Shown here: positions 20,202 through 30,345 of the stretch, one piece after another | How positions within the stretch are numbered: position 1 is the stretch's first letter | How the letters are laid out: each line of letters starts with the position of its first letter | DNA from: Vibrio hannami | Lineage (GTDB): Bacteria > Pseudomonadota > Gammaproteobacteria > Enterobacterales > Vibrionaceae | Assembly: GCF_029589055.1 (NCBI RefSeq) | Contig: NZ_JARQZP010000003.1 | Location: 620,001 to 684,000 of the forward strand | Direction of reading: 5' to 3' | Length of the DNA: 64,000 nt | Made by a program: the position numbers and the translations under genes | Notes under the pieces: generated by a model | The model's database searches: none | Told to the model about the DNA's origin: nothing | What the model saw: only the letters and a program-made list of their open reading frames with translations

Positions 20202-21647
20202 ATGACTGACTATATTAATACACGCATCGCTGAGACTGAACTGACAGATAAAAGCGCTGCGACTATCTACCGCTCAAACGAACAAGAAGCTGTAGAAAAG
20301 CTCATCTCAAAAAACAAAACAGACGTGATCTTGCACGCTTTTGATTGGCCTTATGCGGACATTACTGCTAAAGCAGAGGAAATCAGTGGGCTGGGTTATC
20401 GTTCGGTTCTTGTCTCTCCACCAATGAAATCCTTCAAGCACAAGGAAGGCACGGAATGGTGGCAAAGATATCAACCACAGGATTATCGAGTCATTGATAA
20501 TCAGCTGGGAAATACTCAGGATTTTGCAGAGATGATATCTGCTCTGCAGAGAGTCGGTGTTCGTGTCTATGCCGATATTGTGTTTAACCATATGGCCAAC
20601 GAATCCTATAAGAGGGCAGATCTGCAATACCCGGCGGATAAAGATATTGAACAGTATCTCAACGATTGGGAAGGGTATCAGTCACAGGTTTTATTTGGCG
20701 ATTTATCAAAGCCTCTGTTCGATGAGGAACACTTTGTAACTGCCTTTGGTATTTCTGACTGGAAAGATCGCTGGGAAGTACAAAACGGGCGTATAACAGG
20801 CGGGCCTGATGATCCGGGGTTACCAACATTAAAGGTTTGTAAGCATGTTGTCGAGCAGCAACAGCAGTACCTTCGCTCTTTAAAGCAATTGGGCGTTAAG
20901 GGTTTTAGAATAGACGCTGCCAAACACATGAGCATGGACCATCTAAAGATGGTATGGACGAATGAAATCACCGAAGGCATGCATATTTTTGGTGAGATAA
21001 TCACTGATGGTGGGGCTACAAAAGAAGAGTATGAGATTTTTCTAAAGCCTTACCTGGAACAAACTCGCCTCGGTGCGTACGATTTTCCGCTTTTTAACAC
21101 GGTATTCGAAGCATTCCAAAAAGAAGGAAGTATGGCTTCGCTGATAGATCCATATTGTTTTGGTCAAGCGTTATCTAATCACAGAGCCATTACCTTTGTG
21201 ATTACACACGATATACCAAATAACGATGTATTTTTGGATCTTGTTCTTGATGAAGAGGATGAGTGGCTCGCTTATAGTTATATTTTGGGTAGAGATGGTG
21301 GCGTGCCTTTAATATATACCGACCTTGATACCAGCGGTATAAAAGGGAGAGATAACAAACCACGCTGGATGAATGCCTGGAAGGATCAGAGAATGATGAA
21401 AATGATTGATTTTCACAATCAGGTTCATGGCGAAACAATGATTCCTATCGTCTCTGATAAAGATATATTAGTTTTCTCCAGGGGTGAAAAAGGGCTAGTT
21501 GCTATCAATAAGTCAGACACTCCGCTGGTGGTTGATTTCGAATGGCATAGGGAGATGACCGATTTATTTAGTGAACAATACTATCCGGTAGAAGATGGCG
21601 AGCTAAATCTAGTTTTAGATGCAAAGTCAGCGATGATGTTGGTTTAA
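20202..21647 (+). CDS. Cytoplasmic alpha-amylase family glycosidase (GH13)
   Basis: A 481-residue GH13 enzyme without a signal peptide, so probably acting on intracellular maltodextrin or glycogen. The conserved regions are present: VRVYADIVFNHM (region I), GFRIDAAKHM with the nucleophile D238, HIFGEIITDG with the acid/base E265, and FVITHDIPNN with D337. A short C-terminal beta domain (IVSDKDILVFSRGEKG onward) ends the protein. AGGAG precedes the ATG. It stands alone between a long upstream region and a strong terminator. The substrate is inferred from the family only. Confidence 0.92.
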   Translation: MTDYINTRIAETELTDKSAATIYRSNEQEAVEKLISKNKTDVILHAFDWPYADITAKAEEISGLGYRSVLVSPPMKSFKHKEGTEWWQRYQPQDYRVIDNQLGNTQDFAEMISALQRVGVRVYADIVFNHMANESYKRADLQYPADKDIEQYLNDWEGYQSQVLFGDLSKPLFDEEHFVTAFGISDWKDRWEVQNGRITGGPDDPGLPTLKVCKHVVEQQQQYLRSLKQLGVKGFRIDAAKHMSMDHLKMVWTNEITEGMHIFGEIITDGGATKEEYEIFLKPYLEQTRLGAYDFPLFNTVFEAFQKEGSMASLIDPYCFGQALSNHRAITFVITHDIPNNDVFLDLVLDEEDEWLAYSYILGRDGGVPLIYTDLDTSGIKGRDNKPRWMNAWKDQRMMKMIDFHNQVHGETMIPIVSDKDILVFSRGEKGLVAINKSDTPLVVDFEWHREMTDLFSEQYYPVEDGELNLVLDAKSAMMLV

Positions 21648-21685
21648 ATTATCGGTGAGACTATCGTAAATGATACTATCGTCAA

Positions 21686-21724
21686 AATAAGAAGGGGGAA
21701 GTCAAAGACTTCCCCCTTCTTATT
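21686..21724. terminator. Strong bidirectional terminator
   Basis: AGAAGGGGGAAGTC (21690-21703) and GACTTCCCCCTTCT (21707-21720) form a perfect 14-base stem around AAA, with A/T pairs extending it on both sides. It lies between the convergent amylase and yjeH genes. Confidence 0.9.
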
Positions 21725-21741
21725 TCTTTAGCTGGGCTTAT

Positions 21742-23010
21742 TTAGTGACAAATTTTTTTGCTGGGGACAGTTTTATCCGTCGAAAAATGAAGTATTAACA
21801 GAACCAAAATTGCGTAAACTGCAGACCAGCTTAGACATAAAAATACTATCGCAGTGATGACGAGTGAAATGAACGCTAGAACCCGACTTGAACCCTTTAA
21901 CAAACGTGTTGCTGCCAACATTGCCAGCAAATAGATAAGTATAAACACCCCATTTGCTAGTTTGACTAGATCATCCAGATGAAGACCTAACAACTCTCCG
22001 ATCACGGAGCAGACAGCAAGGATAACTGCAATGGTAATGGTGGCATTCGCAGGAACGCCTTTTACTGACAGGTTAGCCAATCTGCTATTAGGTTTATTTT
22101 CTTTAGCCATTGCCCATGCCATCCTAGCAAGACTTTGCATGTATAAATTTAGGCTTGAAAAACAGGCGAGATAGCCAATTAAGCTGATAAATACAGAAAT
22201 TTGTGAACCAAATAACTGGCTACTTATCCAGGGAATGGACCCTTTTTCGAGCTCCGGCGCTCCATACGCATGATATTTCAGGACGACTACGGTACAGGCC
22301 CAATAGACAATTCCGGCAACTAGACAACCGACAATAATGGCGATTGGGAAGTCTCTCTGAGGGTTTTTAAATTCCTCTCCCATATGAGCAAACGCTTCTA
22401 TACCAACGAAGCACCAGAACATAACGGCCAGTGCTGCCCCAATATTAGGCACGTCACCTGAAGTTAGTTCCGGGAAAGATACATCAGAGATCCCGACGTT
22501 ACCTTTAATCCAAAAAAGGCTGATTAAGGTAAGAATGCCCAAAGCAATCAATGTTTGCAGCTTTGCAGACGATTTACTTCCGGTGAGATTAACAATCACA
22601 AGTAACAAAATCGTCAGCACCTCTGCGAAAATAGGAGAGCTCATGGATACCGGTAAGAGTTTGGTACCGAAGCTGCCTGCTAAAACAATACCTGCTGGAA
22701 TGCCAACTGGTATAACACTTAAGAAAAGCCAGGCTACATTCCTTTCGAGTTTTGGGTTGAAGGCTTTTCGAACGAAATAAGCCGTCCCTCCGGCACTAGG
22801 GTAGCGTTTCCCCAATGCTGCAAATGTCAGTGCAATTGGTACGACAGCGATAAACAATATTACCCAGGCCCATAATGATACTTCACCTGCAATCCCCGCT
22901 GCTAACGCAGGTATCATGAATAATCCGGTACCTAGTAAAGTAGTAGATAATTGACCAATGCCGGATAGGAGGGTGATCTCCTTTTTTAACTCGCTCAAAC
23001 TCAACCCCAA
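21742..23010 (-). CDS. yjeH: L-methionine/branched-chain amino acid exporter YjeH-like
   Basis: A 422-residue APC-superfamily membrane protein with about 12 helices. The start ELKKEITLLSGIGQLSTTLLGTG and the motifs YPSAGGTAYFVRKAF, FWCFVGIEAFAHMGEEFKNP and NLYMQSLARMAWAMA match the YjeH subfamily. YjeH in E. coli exports methionine and branched-chain amino acids. It is monocistronic, with convergent terminator signals shared with the amylase. The specificity is transferred from the family. Confidence 0.85.
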   Translation of the reverse strand: MGLSLSELKKEITLLSGIGQLSTTLLGTGLFMIPALAAGIAGEVSLWAWVILFIAVVPIALTFAALGKRYPSAGGTAYFVRKAFNPKLERNVAWLFLSVIPVGIPAGIVLAGSFGTKLLPVSMSSPIFAEVLTILLLVIVNLTGSKSSAKLQTLIALGILTLISLFWIKGNVGISDVSFPELTSGDVPNIGAALAVMFWCFVGIEAFAHMGEEFKNPQRDFPIAIIVGCLVAGIVYWACTVVVLKYHAYGAPELEKGSIPWISSQLFGSQISVFISLIGYLACFSSLNLYMQSLARMAWAMAKENKPNSRLANLSVKGVPANATITIAVILAVCSVIGELLGLHLDDLVKLANGVFILIYLLAMLAATRLLKGSSRVLAFISLVITAIVFLCLSWSAVYAILVLLILHFSTDKTVPSKKICH

Positions 23011-23162
23011 CGCGCTCTAAATGTATATGCAAACCCTGACTATTATCAGTTTTTATTATGTAACTAGGCGAGTAGCATACTCCTATTGCAGGGCTGATAC
23101 CATTAGAAGTGAAATTTTATTCAGTTAGAGTCAATACATTTAAGGAGGCGTTCTGAAACGAA

Positions 23163-23186
23163 AAAAGCCCCGAAAATTCGAGGCTT
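23163..23186 (-). terminator. Intrinsic terminator of yjiH
   Basis: Read on the minus strand, AAAGCC...GGCTTT closes a hairpin with CG inner pairs and is followed by TTTT. It starts 20 bases after the stop of the yjiH-like gene. Confidence 0.8.
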
Positions 23187-23205
23187 TGAAGGGAATACTA
23201 ACGGG

Positions 23206-24576
23206 TTAGAATATTAAGTGTGCGACACCTGCAATAACCGGAAGTGTAATAAGCGTACGCAGAATAAAAATTATGAATAGTTCTGCAATGTTTACCGGTA
23301 TTTTACTGCCGAGTAGTAGTGCGCCAACTTCTGACATATAGATAAGCTGAGTTACCGACATGGCAGCGATAACAAAACGCGTAAGCTCGCTATCAATTGA
23401 CGCTGCAATAATTGCTGGGATAAACATATCAGCAAACCCAACAACCATGGTTTCTGATGCAGCTGCTGCTTCTGGAATAGCTAATAGCTCAAGGAACGGA
23501 ATAAACGGTTTACCAAGAATAGCGAATACTGATGTGTATTCCGCTACGACAAGTGCAATCGTGCCTAATCCCATAACGACAGGAAGTACACCGAAAACCA
23601 TATCTACAGCGTTTTCGATGCCTTCTGAGAACACTTTTTTTGTGCTCTTAATGTTAGATGCTTTGTCTAAAGCGAGTTTAAAGCCCCAGCCGAAAGTTGT
23701 GTAGCCTTGAGGGAGCAGATCTTGTTCGCTGGATGGCGAAGTGCCATCAATGAAAGTATCTTTTTTACGACTTAATGGCGGAAGGCGAGGGATAATAATC
23801 GCAGCGACAATACCAGCAAGACAGATTGCACCGTAAAACGCTAAAAAGTGCTGCTCAAGGTTTACCTGAGCCAAAACCACCAGGCTAAAAGTAATAGATA
23901 CAGCAGAAAAGGTTGTACCCACCACCGCGGCTTCGCGCTGCGTATAAAATTTACTTTCATATTGCTTGGAAGTGAGAAGAATACCTACGCTACCATCACC
24001 AAGCCAAGATGCCATACAGTCGATAGCGGAGCGTCCCGGTAGGTTGAAAACCGGACGCATAATCTTACTTAGTAGCGTGCCGATAAACTCCAATAAGCCG
24101 AAGTTAAGTAGTAGTGGAAGTAGCAAACCAGCAAAAATAAATACAGAGAAAAGGGTTGGTAAAAGCCCTTCAAGTACCAGACCGCCGGTGTTCTCTTCCC
24201 ATATCGCTTTTGGTCCAACCTGGAGGTATGTCATCACTACAGCAATACCACCAATAATGCGAACGGTTAGCCAAAGGGGAGACGGTGATAAAAGCCCGTT
24301 CAAAAAGCGATGGTTAGCAATTACTGCTGGCTTTACAAAGTGGTAGGCAATGGAAGCTACAGCAGTAATAGCAATGACGGCTGTTACTATTGGAACAATA
24401 GCATCACCTATAAGGCTAAGAAGGGATTTAGCGAGTACTGCTACAGGAATCGTTATATCGCCTTGATAATTGATAGGCGCCATAAAAAGGAATAGGCCAA
24501 TTATCGATGGAATAAGGAAAATCCACAGTGCGTTAGCTTTTACTGGCTTTTCCAAAGACTGGGTGTTGTTTTGCAT
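23206..24576 (-). CDS. yjiH: YjiH-family membrane protein (nucleoside-recognition/GATE domain)
   Basis: Multi-spanning inner-membrane protein of 456 residues from the ATG at 24576. It belongs to the YjiH family, with Gate/nucleoside-recognition domains. The segments SAIDCMASWLGDGSVGILLTS and the C-terminal IYMSEVGALLLGSKIPVN are characteristic, and at least ten hydrophobic helices are visible. An in-frame GTG at 24603, with AAGGA four bases before it, would add nine residues; the true start is uncertain. Transport activity is implied by the fold, but no substrate is established. Confidence 0.85.
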   Translation of the reverse strand: MQNNTQSLEKPVKANALWIFLIPSIIGLFLFMAPINYQGDITIPVAVLAKSLLSLIGDAIVPIVTAVIAITAVASIAYHFVKPAVIANHRFLNGLLSPSPLWLTVRIIGGIAVVMTYLQVGPKAIWEENTGGLVLEGLLPTLFSVFIFAGLLLPLLLNFGLLEFIGTLLSKIMRPVFNLPGRSAIDCMASWLGDGSVGILLTSKQYESKFYTQREAAVVGTTFSAVSITFSLVVLAQVNLEQHFLAFYGAICLAGIVAAIIIPRLPPLSRKKDTFIDGTSPSSEQDLLPQGYTTFGWGFKLALDKASNIKSTKKVFSEGIENAVDMVFGVLPVVMGLGTIALVVAEYTSVFAILGKPFIPFLELLAIPEAAAASETMVVGFADMFIPAIIAASIDSELTRFVIAAMSVTQLIYMSEVGALLLGSKIPVNIAELFIIFILRTLITLPVIAGVAHLIF

Positions 24577-24793
24577 TAGAATCTCAATAATTTTAGTTAT
24601 CACACCATCCTTGGATAACCATGCACTAAAACTCCTGTTTTAGTCATTGATGTGGATAATACCAGAATTAAGGTTTTGTGCAATACTATTCACTAATATC
24701 AAGGTTATATGCAGATAAAGCGATAAGCGAGTGTCGGTTCTTTGGTTATGTGTACTCACTGTTATATTTGTTAATAATTACTCCTTGGGACTT

Positions 24794-25192
24794 TTAGTCG
24801 TAGTGCTCTACCTCGCAGTCAAAAGCAACCCACCCATGTTTTCTTTCTTCGTAGACAGAGAACGTCGGCGCAGGAAAGTCTTGCTCGCTGAAAATACCTA
24901 GTGGGATGATTGAGTGACCTGGTGCAGCACTTAGCTTAAGTAATAAAGTAGTGCCGCAGCTCGGGCAAAAATTGTATGACACTTCATTTCCGGAATCGGC
25001 GACACGCGTGTAGCTGGATACATCACCTTCGATAGAGACCTGCTCTTTATAAAAACGTGCTTGTACTCCAAAAACGCTACCGGTGCGCTTTTGACATTCA
25101 AAGCAATGACATGCTGATGTTCGAATAGGTTCACCTTTACAGGTTAAAGTCACCAATTTGCAAGAACAGGTTGCGGTTCTTATTTTGCTCAT
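24794..25192 (-). CDS. GFA/CENP-V-family zinc protein
   Basis: A 132-residue protein of the glutathione-dependent formaldehyde-activating (GFA, Mss4-like) fold. The zinc cysteines are visible in ATCSCKLV, SACHCFECQKRTGS and FCPSCGTTL. The ATG at 25192 (MSKIRTATCSC) has GGAG nine bases upstream. An in-frame ATG five codons earlier is possible. It stands alone. True formaldehyde-activating function applies to few members, so no reaction is assigned. Confidence 0.88.
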   Translation of the reverse strand: MSKIRTATCSCKLVTLTCKGEPIRTSACHCFECQKRTGSVFGVQARFYKEQVSIEGDVSSYTRVADSGNEVSYNFCPSCGTTLLLKLSAAPGHSIIPLGIFSEQDFPAPTFSVYEERKHGWVAFDCEVEHYD

Positions 25193-25462
25193 CTCATAAA
25201 ACTCCATCGAAAAGCTCTTCTATCTACACACTAGCATTTAAAATGCAGAACTCAAGAACATCGTTTGTATACACATGAGTATGCTTATATATGTTATGAA
25301 ACAAAGGTATATCCCGAACACGGATGAACCAATAAAATACTTTAAAGTATTTACGCAAATAATGCGATGATTATTTATATTGATAACATTAATATTTGGC
25401 GCTTATGCCATCGTATGAGTAAGGTTTTAGAGTGTTTTTTGTTAGCGGGGTAGAGCACAAAT

Positions 25463-27496
25463 ATGTTTAATTTTACCAACAAAACGGTTGGATTTCAGTT
25501 AAGGCTAATCCTATCTCTATGTTTATTAATAGCATTTAGTGCCATTGGATACATGGCATATAAAAACGCTTCTGAAACCTTGCTAAATAAAACAATGGAA
25601 GAGCACCAGAGTAGTATTGAAGCTTTAGCTAGTGTTGTAGAAGGCGAGTTCAATACTTTATTGGATAGTGCAGAAAAACTTGAATCCGCTTTTCGTAACG
25701 GTTATATCGCAGGAATTCAGACAGAAGAATCAACCGTAAATTTTTTGGGTCATGATGTAAAAATCCTGTCTCAATATGGCGAATCATTAATTGGTGATAC
25801 TAAGCTAGTAGACGCCTTTACCCGAGATACGGGCGCTGTCGCCACTCTTTTTGCCGCGTCTGGCGATGATTTTCTACGAGTTTCTACATCACTGAAAAAA
25901 CAATCCGGCGATAGAGCAGTTGGCACTCTTTTAGGTAGAAACCATCCTGGCTACAATAGTTTAATCAATGGCCAACCTTATTATGCCCAGGTAGAACTCT
26001 TTGGCAGAAGTTATTTAACTTACTATCAACCGATTTTGAATTTCGACAGAAAAGTCACCGGACTTTCTTTTATCGGTTTACCTGTAGGCAGCGCCACGGA
26101 AGAGTTATTTACTAAACTAGGAAACATGGTTTGGGGAGATACCGGATATACCTTTATTGTAAGTAACAAAGAAAATAATCTAGGAATACACTTACTCCAC
26201 CCAACCAGAAATCAACAAGATAAGCCTATTCAGGATCTTACTGACTATAATGGCGAGTATGTTTACAAGCCAATATTTCAAAATGACAGTGGTGTTATCA
26301 GATATCAACATCAATATCAGGGGATTATTGGCGAAAAATACGTAGCTTACGCCACGATACCGGGTTGGAACTGGAAAATACTTGGTGGCACCTTTATCGA
26401 TGAAGTAACAAAAGAGAGCAAAGAACTGCTCAACATTATCGCTATTATGTCATTGGTTGTAGGTATTTTGACTTTCGCTGTTATTAGTATTTTGGTCAGC
26501 AGAATTACGAAACCTCTTATTGCTTTAACCGGGTATATGGAACGTGTAGGTAAAGGTGAAGTAAGCATCGAAATCAAACGAGATCAAGAAGACTCTAATA
26601 ATGAAGTTGCTCGTTTGACCAATGGCCTGGACACTATGGCTTCCCAATTAAATGGCCTGGTAACGCAAATAAGAGAAACCAGCGACGCTGTATTTGAACA
26701 GGCAAATAATGTGTCGGGAGATGCGCATCAAAACCTTGAGCAGTCTGAAGAACAGCAGGCGAGGATTGAACATATCGTCGCTGCTATCGAAGAGATGGCT
26801 ACATCGGCGCAAGATGTTGCTACTCAGGTAGAGCACATTGCTTCTAATGTTCAACAAGCAGATTCTAACAGCCAGGAAGGTCTTGGTAGGGTAGAGAAAG
26901 TAAGCATAGATATCGCCGAACTCAACGAGTTATTAGACCGATCCGCTGATGCGATTGAAAACGTAGCAAAAGAAAGCGACAGCATCCAGCAAGTCACAAA
27001 AATGATCGACGAGATTGCCGAGCAAACCAATTTACTTGCTCTGAACGCTGCGATTGAAGCCGCTCGTGCAGGAGAACAGGGGAGAGGATTCGCTGTGGTT
27101 GCTGACGAAGTTCGCACGCTTGCCCACAGGACACAAACGTCTGTTCAGGAAGTGGTCGTTATCATAAGCAAGCTTAGAGAAGCGACTAGCGGCGCAGTAG
27201 ATTTGATGAAAACAAGCCAGGAAAATGCAAATGAAGTACTGGAACAAGCCGCGCACGCGGGGATGTCATTAGAAGCGATTGCTACCCAGATTGGTTCTAT
27301 ATCAGACCAGGCTCAGACCATTGCGACAACCTCAGAACAACAGGCTCAGGTTTCACGAGAGGTAGCAGAAAGTGTCAGTGATATCAGTAAGCTCAACGCA
27401 GAAACGAAGGAAGTGACAAGTCAGACAGCGCGTAGCGCTGATAGCTTACAGTCTCAATCGACCGAGCTAAAACAGCAGGTAGAATTTTTTCACTAG
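25463..27496 (+). CDS. Methyl-accepting chemotaxis protein, Cache type
   Basis: A 677-residue transmembrane chemoreceptor. TM1 is at about residues 10-30. The periplasmic part to about residue 310 resembles Cache_3-Cache_2, with [19 protein letters not shown] and a repeated second Cache ([15 protein letters not shown]). TM2 lies near 318-340, followed by HAMP ([21 protein letters not shown]). The conserved signalling hairpin includes [20 protein letters not shown] and [15 protein letters not shown]. There is no CheR-binding pentapeptide at the C-terminus. It is monocistronic. The ligand is unknown; Cache domains often bind small organic acids or amino acids. Confidence 0.95.
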   Translation: MFNFTNKTVGFQLRLILSLCLLIAFSAIGYMAYKNASETLLNKTMEEHQSSIEALASVVEGEFNTLLDSAEKLESAFRNGYIAGIQTEESTVNFLGHDVKILSQYGESLIGDTKLVDAFTRDTGAVATLFAASGDDFLRVSTSLKKQSGDRAVGTLLGRNHPGYNSLINGQPYYAQVELFGRSYLTYYQPILNFDRKVTGLSFIGLPVGSATEELFTKLGNMVWGDTGYTFIVSNKENNLGIHLLHPTRNQQDKPIQDLTDYNGEYVYKPIFQNDSGVIRYQHQYQGIIGEKYVAYATIPGWNWKILGGTFIDEVTKESKELLNIIAIMSLVVGILTFAVISILVSRITKPLIALTGYMERVGKGEVSIEIKRDQEDSNNEVARLTNGLDTMASQLNGLVTQIRETSDAVFEQANNVSGDAHQNLEQSEEQQARIEHIVAAIEEMATSAQDVATQVEHIASNVQQADSNSQEGLGRVEKVSIDIAELNELLDRSADAIENVAKESDSIQQVTKMIDEIAEQTNLLALNAAIEAARAGEQGRGFAVVADEVRTLAHRTQTSVQEVVVIISKLREATSGAVDLMKTSQENANEVLEQAAHAGMSLEAIATQIGSISDQAQTIATTSEQQAQVSREVAESVSDISKLNAETKEVTSQTARSADSLQSQSTELKQQVEFFH

Positions 27497-27524
27497 GCCT
27501 CTATGTATTTCTGAACCATATCTA

Positions 27525-27553
27525 GCCAACGCTTCTTCAGTGTTGGCTTTTTT
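27525..27553 (+). terminator. Intrinsic terminator after the chemoreceptor gene
   Basis: GCCAAC (27525-27530) pairs with GTTGGC (27542-27547), followed by a T-run. Confidence 0.75.
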
Positions 27554-27701
27554 GTAAATCAGCTTGTACCACAAGTTATAAGTGTTATAGAGTGATCAGC
27601 GTTTTTGTTAGTTAATCAGAGCTATATAGCTAGTCATAAAGATTTGCTATAATCCACAAGTTTCATCTTGATGCTCCAACTGTATTAATCTGGGTACTTT
27701 T

Positions 27702-28973
27702 GTGTTTAAAAAGTCATTATTTTCATTACTCCCGTTGATGGGAGTGGCCGTTGCATTTCACTCTTTTGCAACTACAGCCGAGAGGAAGGAAATCCCACTT
27801 TCCTTTCATGAGCTACCAAACTACCTCTCTTCAGTTAAATCAGATTCAGAATTTGTTTTCGATACTATCCCTAGTTACTCTTATGTCATTCAAAAAGGCG
27901 ATAATTTAAGTGGCATATTTAGCCGTCTTGGCTTTCCTTATAGTGATCTGACTAAGATTATGGAAGTCGATATTAACTATCTGATGCTGGATACTTTAAA
28001 ACCAGGAAATAAGCTGCTTTTCTGGCCAAGTGAAGATGGGAAGAACCTTAAGAAAATGGTGTTAGAGTTTAATGCCGCTGATCGAGTTTCGTATACGCGA
28101 CTAGATGACGGGGATTATGCTTATAACGACATATCTATTCCCGGTGATTGGCAGCTAACACCGTTTGTTGGTGAAGTTCACGGTAATTTTTCCGTTTCCG
28201 CCAATAAAGCCGGCCTAGGCAATCTTCAAATTGAACAGATAAATAATCTACTGAAAAACAAACTTAATTTTTCTCGTGATTTAAGAGCTGGAGACAAATT
28301 TGAAGTTATTCAACGTGAGCAGTTTGTGAACTCTCAGCCAACCGGTAAAATTGAACTCCAGGCTATCAAAATCCATAATCGTGGGCGTGTAATCAATGCT
28401 TATCTGCATACCGATGGTCAGTTTTATGACAGTAATGGCGAGAGCTTACAAAGGGCATTCCAGCGTCTCCCGACATCAAAGAGATATCGTATATCTTCAC
28501 CGTTTAACCCAAAGCGTAAACACCCAGTAACAGGGCGTACTTCCCCCCACAATGGTACAGACTTCGCTACGCCGATGGGTACGCCAGTATATTCGACTGG
28601 TGATGGAAAGGTTGAGTTAACGCGAAATCATCCATACGCGGGTAAATATGTTGTGATTGATCATGGTGGTACATACAAAACCCGTTATCTTCATTTAGGT
28701 CGAATCCTGGTTAAAAAAGGGCAGAAGATCTCCAGAGGTCAGAAAATTGCACTCTCTGGTAACACAGGACGTTCAACTGGACCACACTTACACTATGAGT
28801 TCATTATAAGAGGCCGTCCGGTGAATGCGATGACAGCGAAAATCCCGATGGCCAGCTCAGTTCCAAAAAAAGAACTAGCACAATTTAAAGCCAAGATTGC
28901 TCAGTATGATGCGCTTTTGGTTAACGTCGAAGAAGAACAGCTGCTAGCGAAAGCAGAAAGTAAACAACAATAA
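27702..28973 (+). CDS. LysM/M23 peptidoglycan DD-endopeptidase (MepM-like)
   Basis: Secreted murein hydrolase of 423 residues that starts with GTG. An N-terminal hydrophobic signal or anchor (FSLLPLMGVAVAFHSFA) is followed by a LysM-like segment at about residues 62-110 (YVIQKGDNLSGIFSRLG). The OapA/M23 C-terminal domain has HNGTDFATPMGTPV (zinc His and Asp), YKTRYLHLGRIL and GPHLHYEF (the HxH zinc motif). All catalytic zinc residues are present. The family cuts peptide cross-links to let the wall grow. It is followed 17 bases later by a small acidic protein gene, probably in the same transcript. Confidence 0.92.
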   Translation: MFKKSLFSLLPLMGVAVAFHSFATTAERKEIPLSFHELPNYLSSVKSDSEFVFDTIPSYSYVIQKGDNLSGIFSRLGFPYSDLTKIMEVDINYLMLDTLKPGNKLLFWPSEDGKNLKKMVLEFNAADRVSYTRLDDGDYAYNDISIPGDWQLTPFVGEVHGNFSVSANKAGLGNLQIEQINNLLKNKLNFSRDLRAGDKFEVIQREQFVNSQPTGKIELQAIKIHNRGRVINAYLHTDGQFYDSNGESLQRAFQRLPTSKRYRISSPFNPKRKHPVTGRTSPHNGTDFATPMGTPVYSTGDGKVELTRNHPYAGKYVVIDHGGTYKTRYLHLGRILVKKGQKISRGQKIALSGNTGRSTGPHLHYEFIIRGRPVNAMTAKIPMASSVPKKELAQFKAKIAQYDALLVNVEEEQLLAKAESKQQ

Positions 28974-28990
28974 ACCTATCGGATAATAAG

Positions 28991-29341
28991 ATGGTACAGA
29001 ACGAGTTTGAAGCTCTGGTAAAAGAGCTATGTCAGAAAGAAACGCTTCCAGAAGCTTTAGCGTTATTAAAGTCATGCGAAGATACTGATGTCGCAGAAGT
29101 AGCAGAATCATTAACAGGTCAATTTGCACTTGCCGAAGTAGAAGGTGAAAAAAGAATTTATCATGTCACTCTTCAGGAAAATGATAACGGTGAGCAAGAA
29201 GAATACGTAGAGCACATCATGAACGAAGGAGAGGACATTATTTACTTTGTCGCATGGTTCTTCTCCAGTATGTTTGACCTTAAGCAGAAAGATGTATACC
29301 AGGCAGCTGGTAAGACATTCAAACAGCGGAAAAAAAGCTAG
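28991..29341 (+). CDS. Small acidic conserved protein, unknown function
   Basis: A 116-residue protein that I do not recognise. It is acidic and soluble-looking, with no signal peptide or transmembrane segment. Helical stretches (FEALVKELCQKETLPEALALL) are followed by a possible beta region (EGEKRIYHVTLQEND) and an aromatic helix (IIYFVAWFFSSMFDL). It follows the M23 endopeptidase gene by 17 bases, has AATAAG rather than a strong ribosome site, and is closed by a clear terminator, so it is likely the second gene of that operon. Confidence 0.75.
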   Translation: MVQNEFEALVKELCQKETLPEALALLKSCEDTDVAEVAESLTGQFALAEVEGEKRIYHVTLQENDNGEQEEYVEHIMNEGEDIIYFVAWFFSSMFDLKQKDVYQAAGKTFKQRKKS

Positions 29342-29350
29342 ATTTAATAA

Positions 29351-29372
29351 GGAAGCATATTGCTTCCTTTTT
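29351..29372 (+). terminator. Intrinsic terminator of the endopeptidase operon
   Basis: GGAAGCA (29351-29357), short loop, TGCTTCC, then six T residues. Confidence 0.88.
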
Positions 29373-29433
29373 TATACTCATACAACCTCAAGATGCAGCT
29401 TTGAATACTGCATCTTGAGGTCACTTGAGTATA
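29373..29433. repeat. 61-base nested palindrome, probable dispersed Vibrio repeat
   Basis: The outer arms are TATACTCA (29373-29380) and TGAGTATA (29426-29433). The inner arms CCTCAAGATGCAG (29386-29398) and CTGCATCTTGAGG (29408-29420) are perfect 13-base complements. The two arm pairs are separated by unpaired five-base bulges, TACAA and TCACT. The element sits immediately after a complete terminator, so it is not needed for termination. Its form, a long hairpin with conserved tips in an intergenic gap, is that of a REP- or MITE-like dispersed repeat. I recall similar sequences between genes in other vibrios, but copy number cannot be checked here. Confidence 0.7.
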
Positions 29434-29496
29434 TTAACTAAAGAACTTACAGACTAGGCCGATTACTAATAAAAGAAATGGCCTAAGATAAACGAT

Positions 29497-30147
29497 ATGA
29501 AAAAGTTGGTTATTATCATTGTTGTGCTTCTTATTCTCGCAGGAGGGGGGGCGTACTATTACTTCTTCATGATGAATGACGAGGAAGTTGTTGAAGCAGC
29601 AGAACCCACAGAACCAACACCGATAGAAGAACCAATTCCTGTAACCGAAGAAGCCGTTATACAAAACTCAGATTATTACGTAATTAGTGAGCGGCTTAAT
29701 GTGCGGTCGTATCCGGATGAGTCCTCCTTGATTCGTTCTGTATTAAGGAAGGGGACAAAAATCAAAGCCCTTGAGGTAGCAGGAGAGTGGATTCGAATAT
29801 CTGACTATATGGTCCACGATAGCGGAAATGATGTAGCTGATTGGATTAACCTCGAGTTTTTATCTGAAACTCCACCAGTTATCACTGCGGAGGAGAAGCG
29901 TAAAACGATGGTTAAGCTAATTAAAAAATCGGATGATTATGCAGACCACGAAGACCAGTTTGTTATAGCGACACAAAAACTTATCGATGATGGCGTATGC
30001 ACCTTCGAAGATTTTGAAGTATTAGGTGGTTGGTTGGCTTCTGTCGCCAATAAGCCCGATCCAGTCTACTTTGTGTATTGCGGAGGCATAGATAGAGAGG
30101 ATAAGGTCTACTTGAATGTTGAAACCGGGAAGATATTTTATCCCTAA
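29497..30147 (+). CDS. Membrane-anchored SH3-domain protein
   Basis: A 216-residue protein with one N-terminal transmembrane anchor (residues 3-25), a Pro/Glu-rich linker (about 28-52), and a bacterial SH3-like domain at about 58-115 (SERLNVRSYPDESSLIRSVLRKG, GEWIRISDY). A C-terminal region of about 90 residues follows that I do not recognise. It is probably periplasmic and wall-associated. It is monocistronic and separated from the endopeptidase operon by the palindromic repeat. Confidence 0.8.
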   Translation: MKKLVIIIVVLLILAGGGAYYYFFMMNDEEVVEAAEPTEPTPIEEPIPVTEEAVIQNSDYYVISERLNVRSYPDESSLIRSVLRKGTKIKALEVAGEWIRISDYMVHDSGNDVADWINLEFLSETPPVITAEEKRKTMVKLIKKSDDYADHEDQFVIATQKLIDDGVCTFEDFEVLGGWLASVANKPDPVYFVYCGGIDREDKVYLNVETGKIFYP

Positions 30148-30160
30148 TACATTAATGAAT

Positions 30161-30173
30161 TGGGAACGTTTGC
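30161..30173. promoter_or_regulatory. Candidate LacI-family operator upstream of the scr regulator
   Basis: TGGGAACGTTTGC is centred on AACGTT, as usual for LacI-type operators. The exact reverse complement recurs in front of scrB at 31444-31456. Confidence 0.5.
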
Positions 30174-30345
30174 TAAATGTTTCGCACAAACGCTAAACGT
30201 TAATCAACATTAAGTAGAAATCGTGATTTAAGTCACTACAAACGCCGAAAAATGAAACGTTGTTCACCTCATATCGCTTTATTTATCTTCCCGAAAGAGA
30301 CAAAATTGCAAAATCCGATAACTAATCGAGTTAGAACTATAAATA

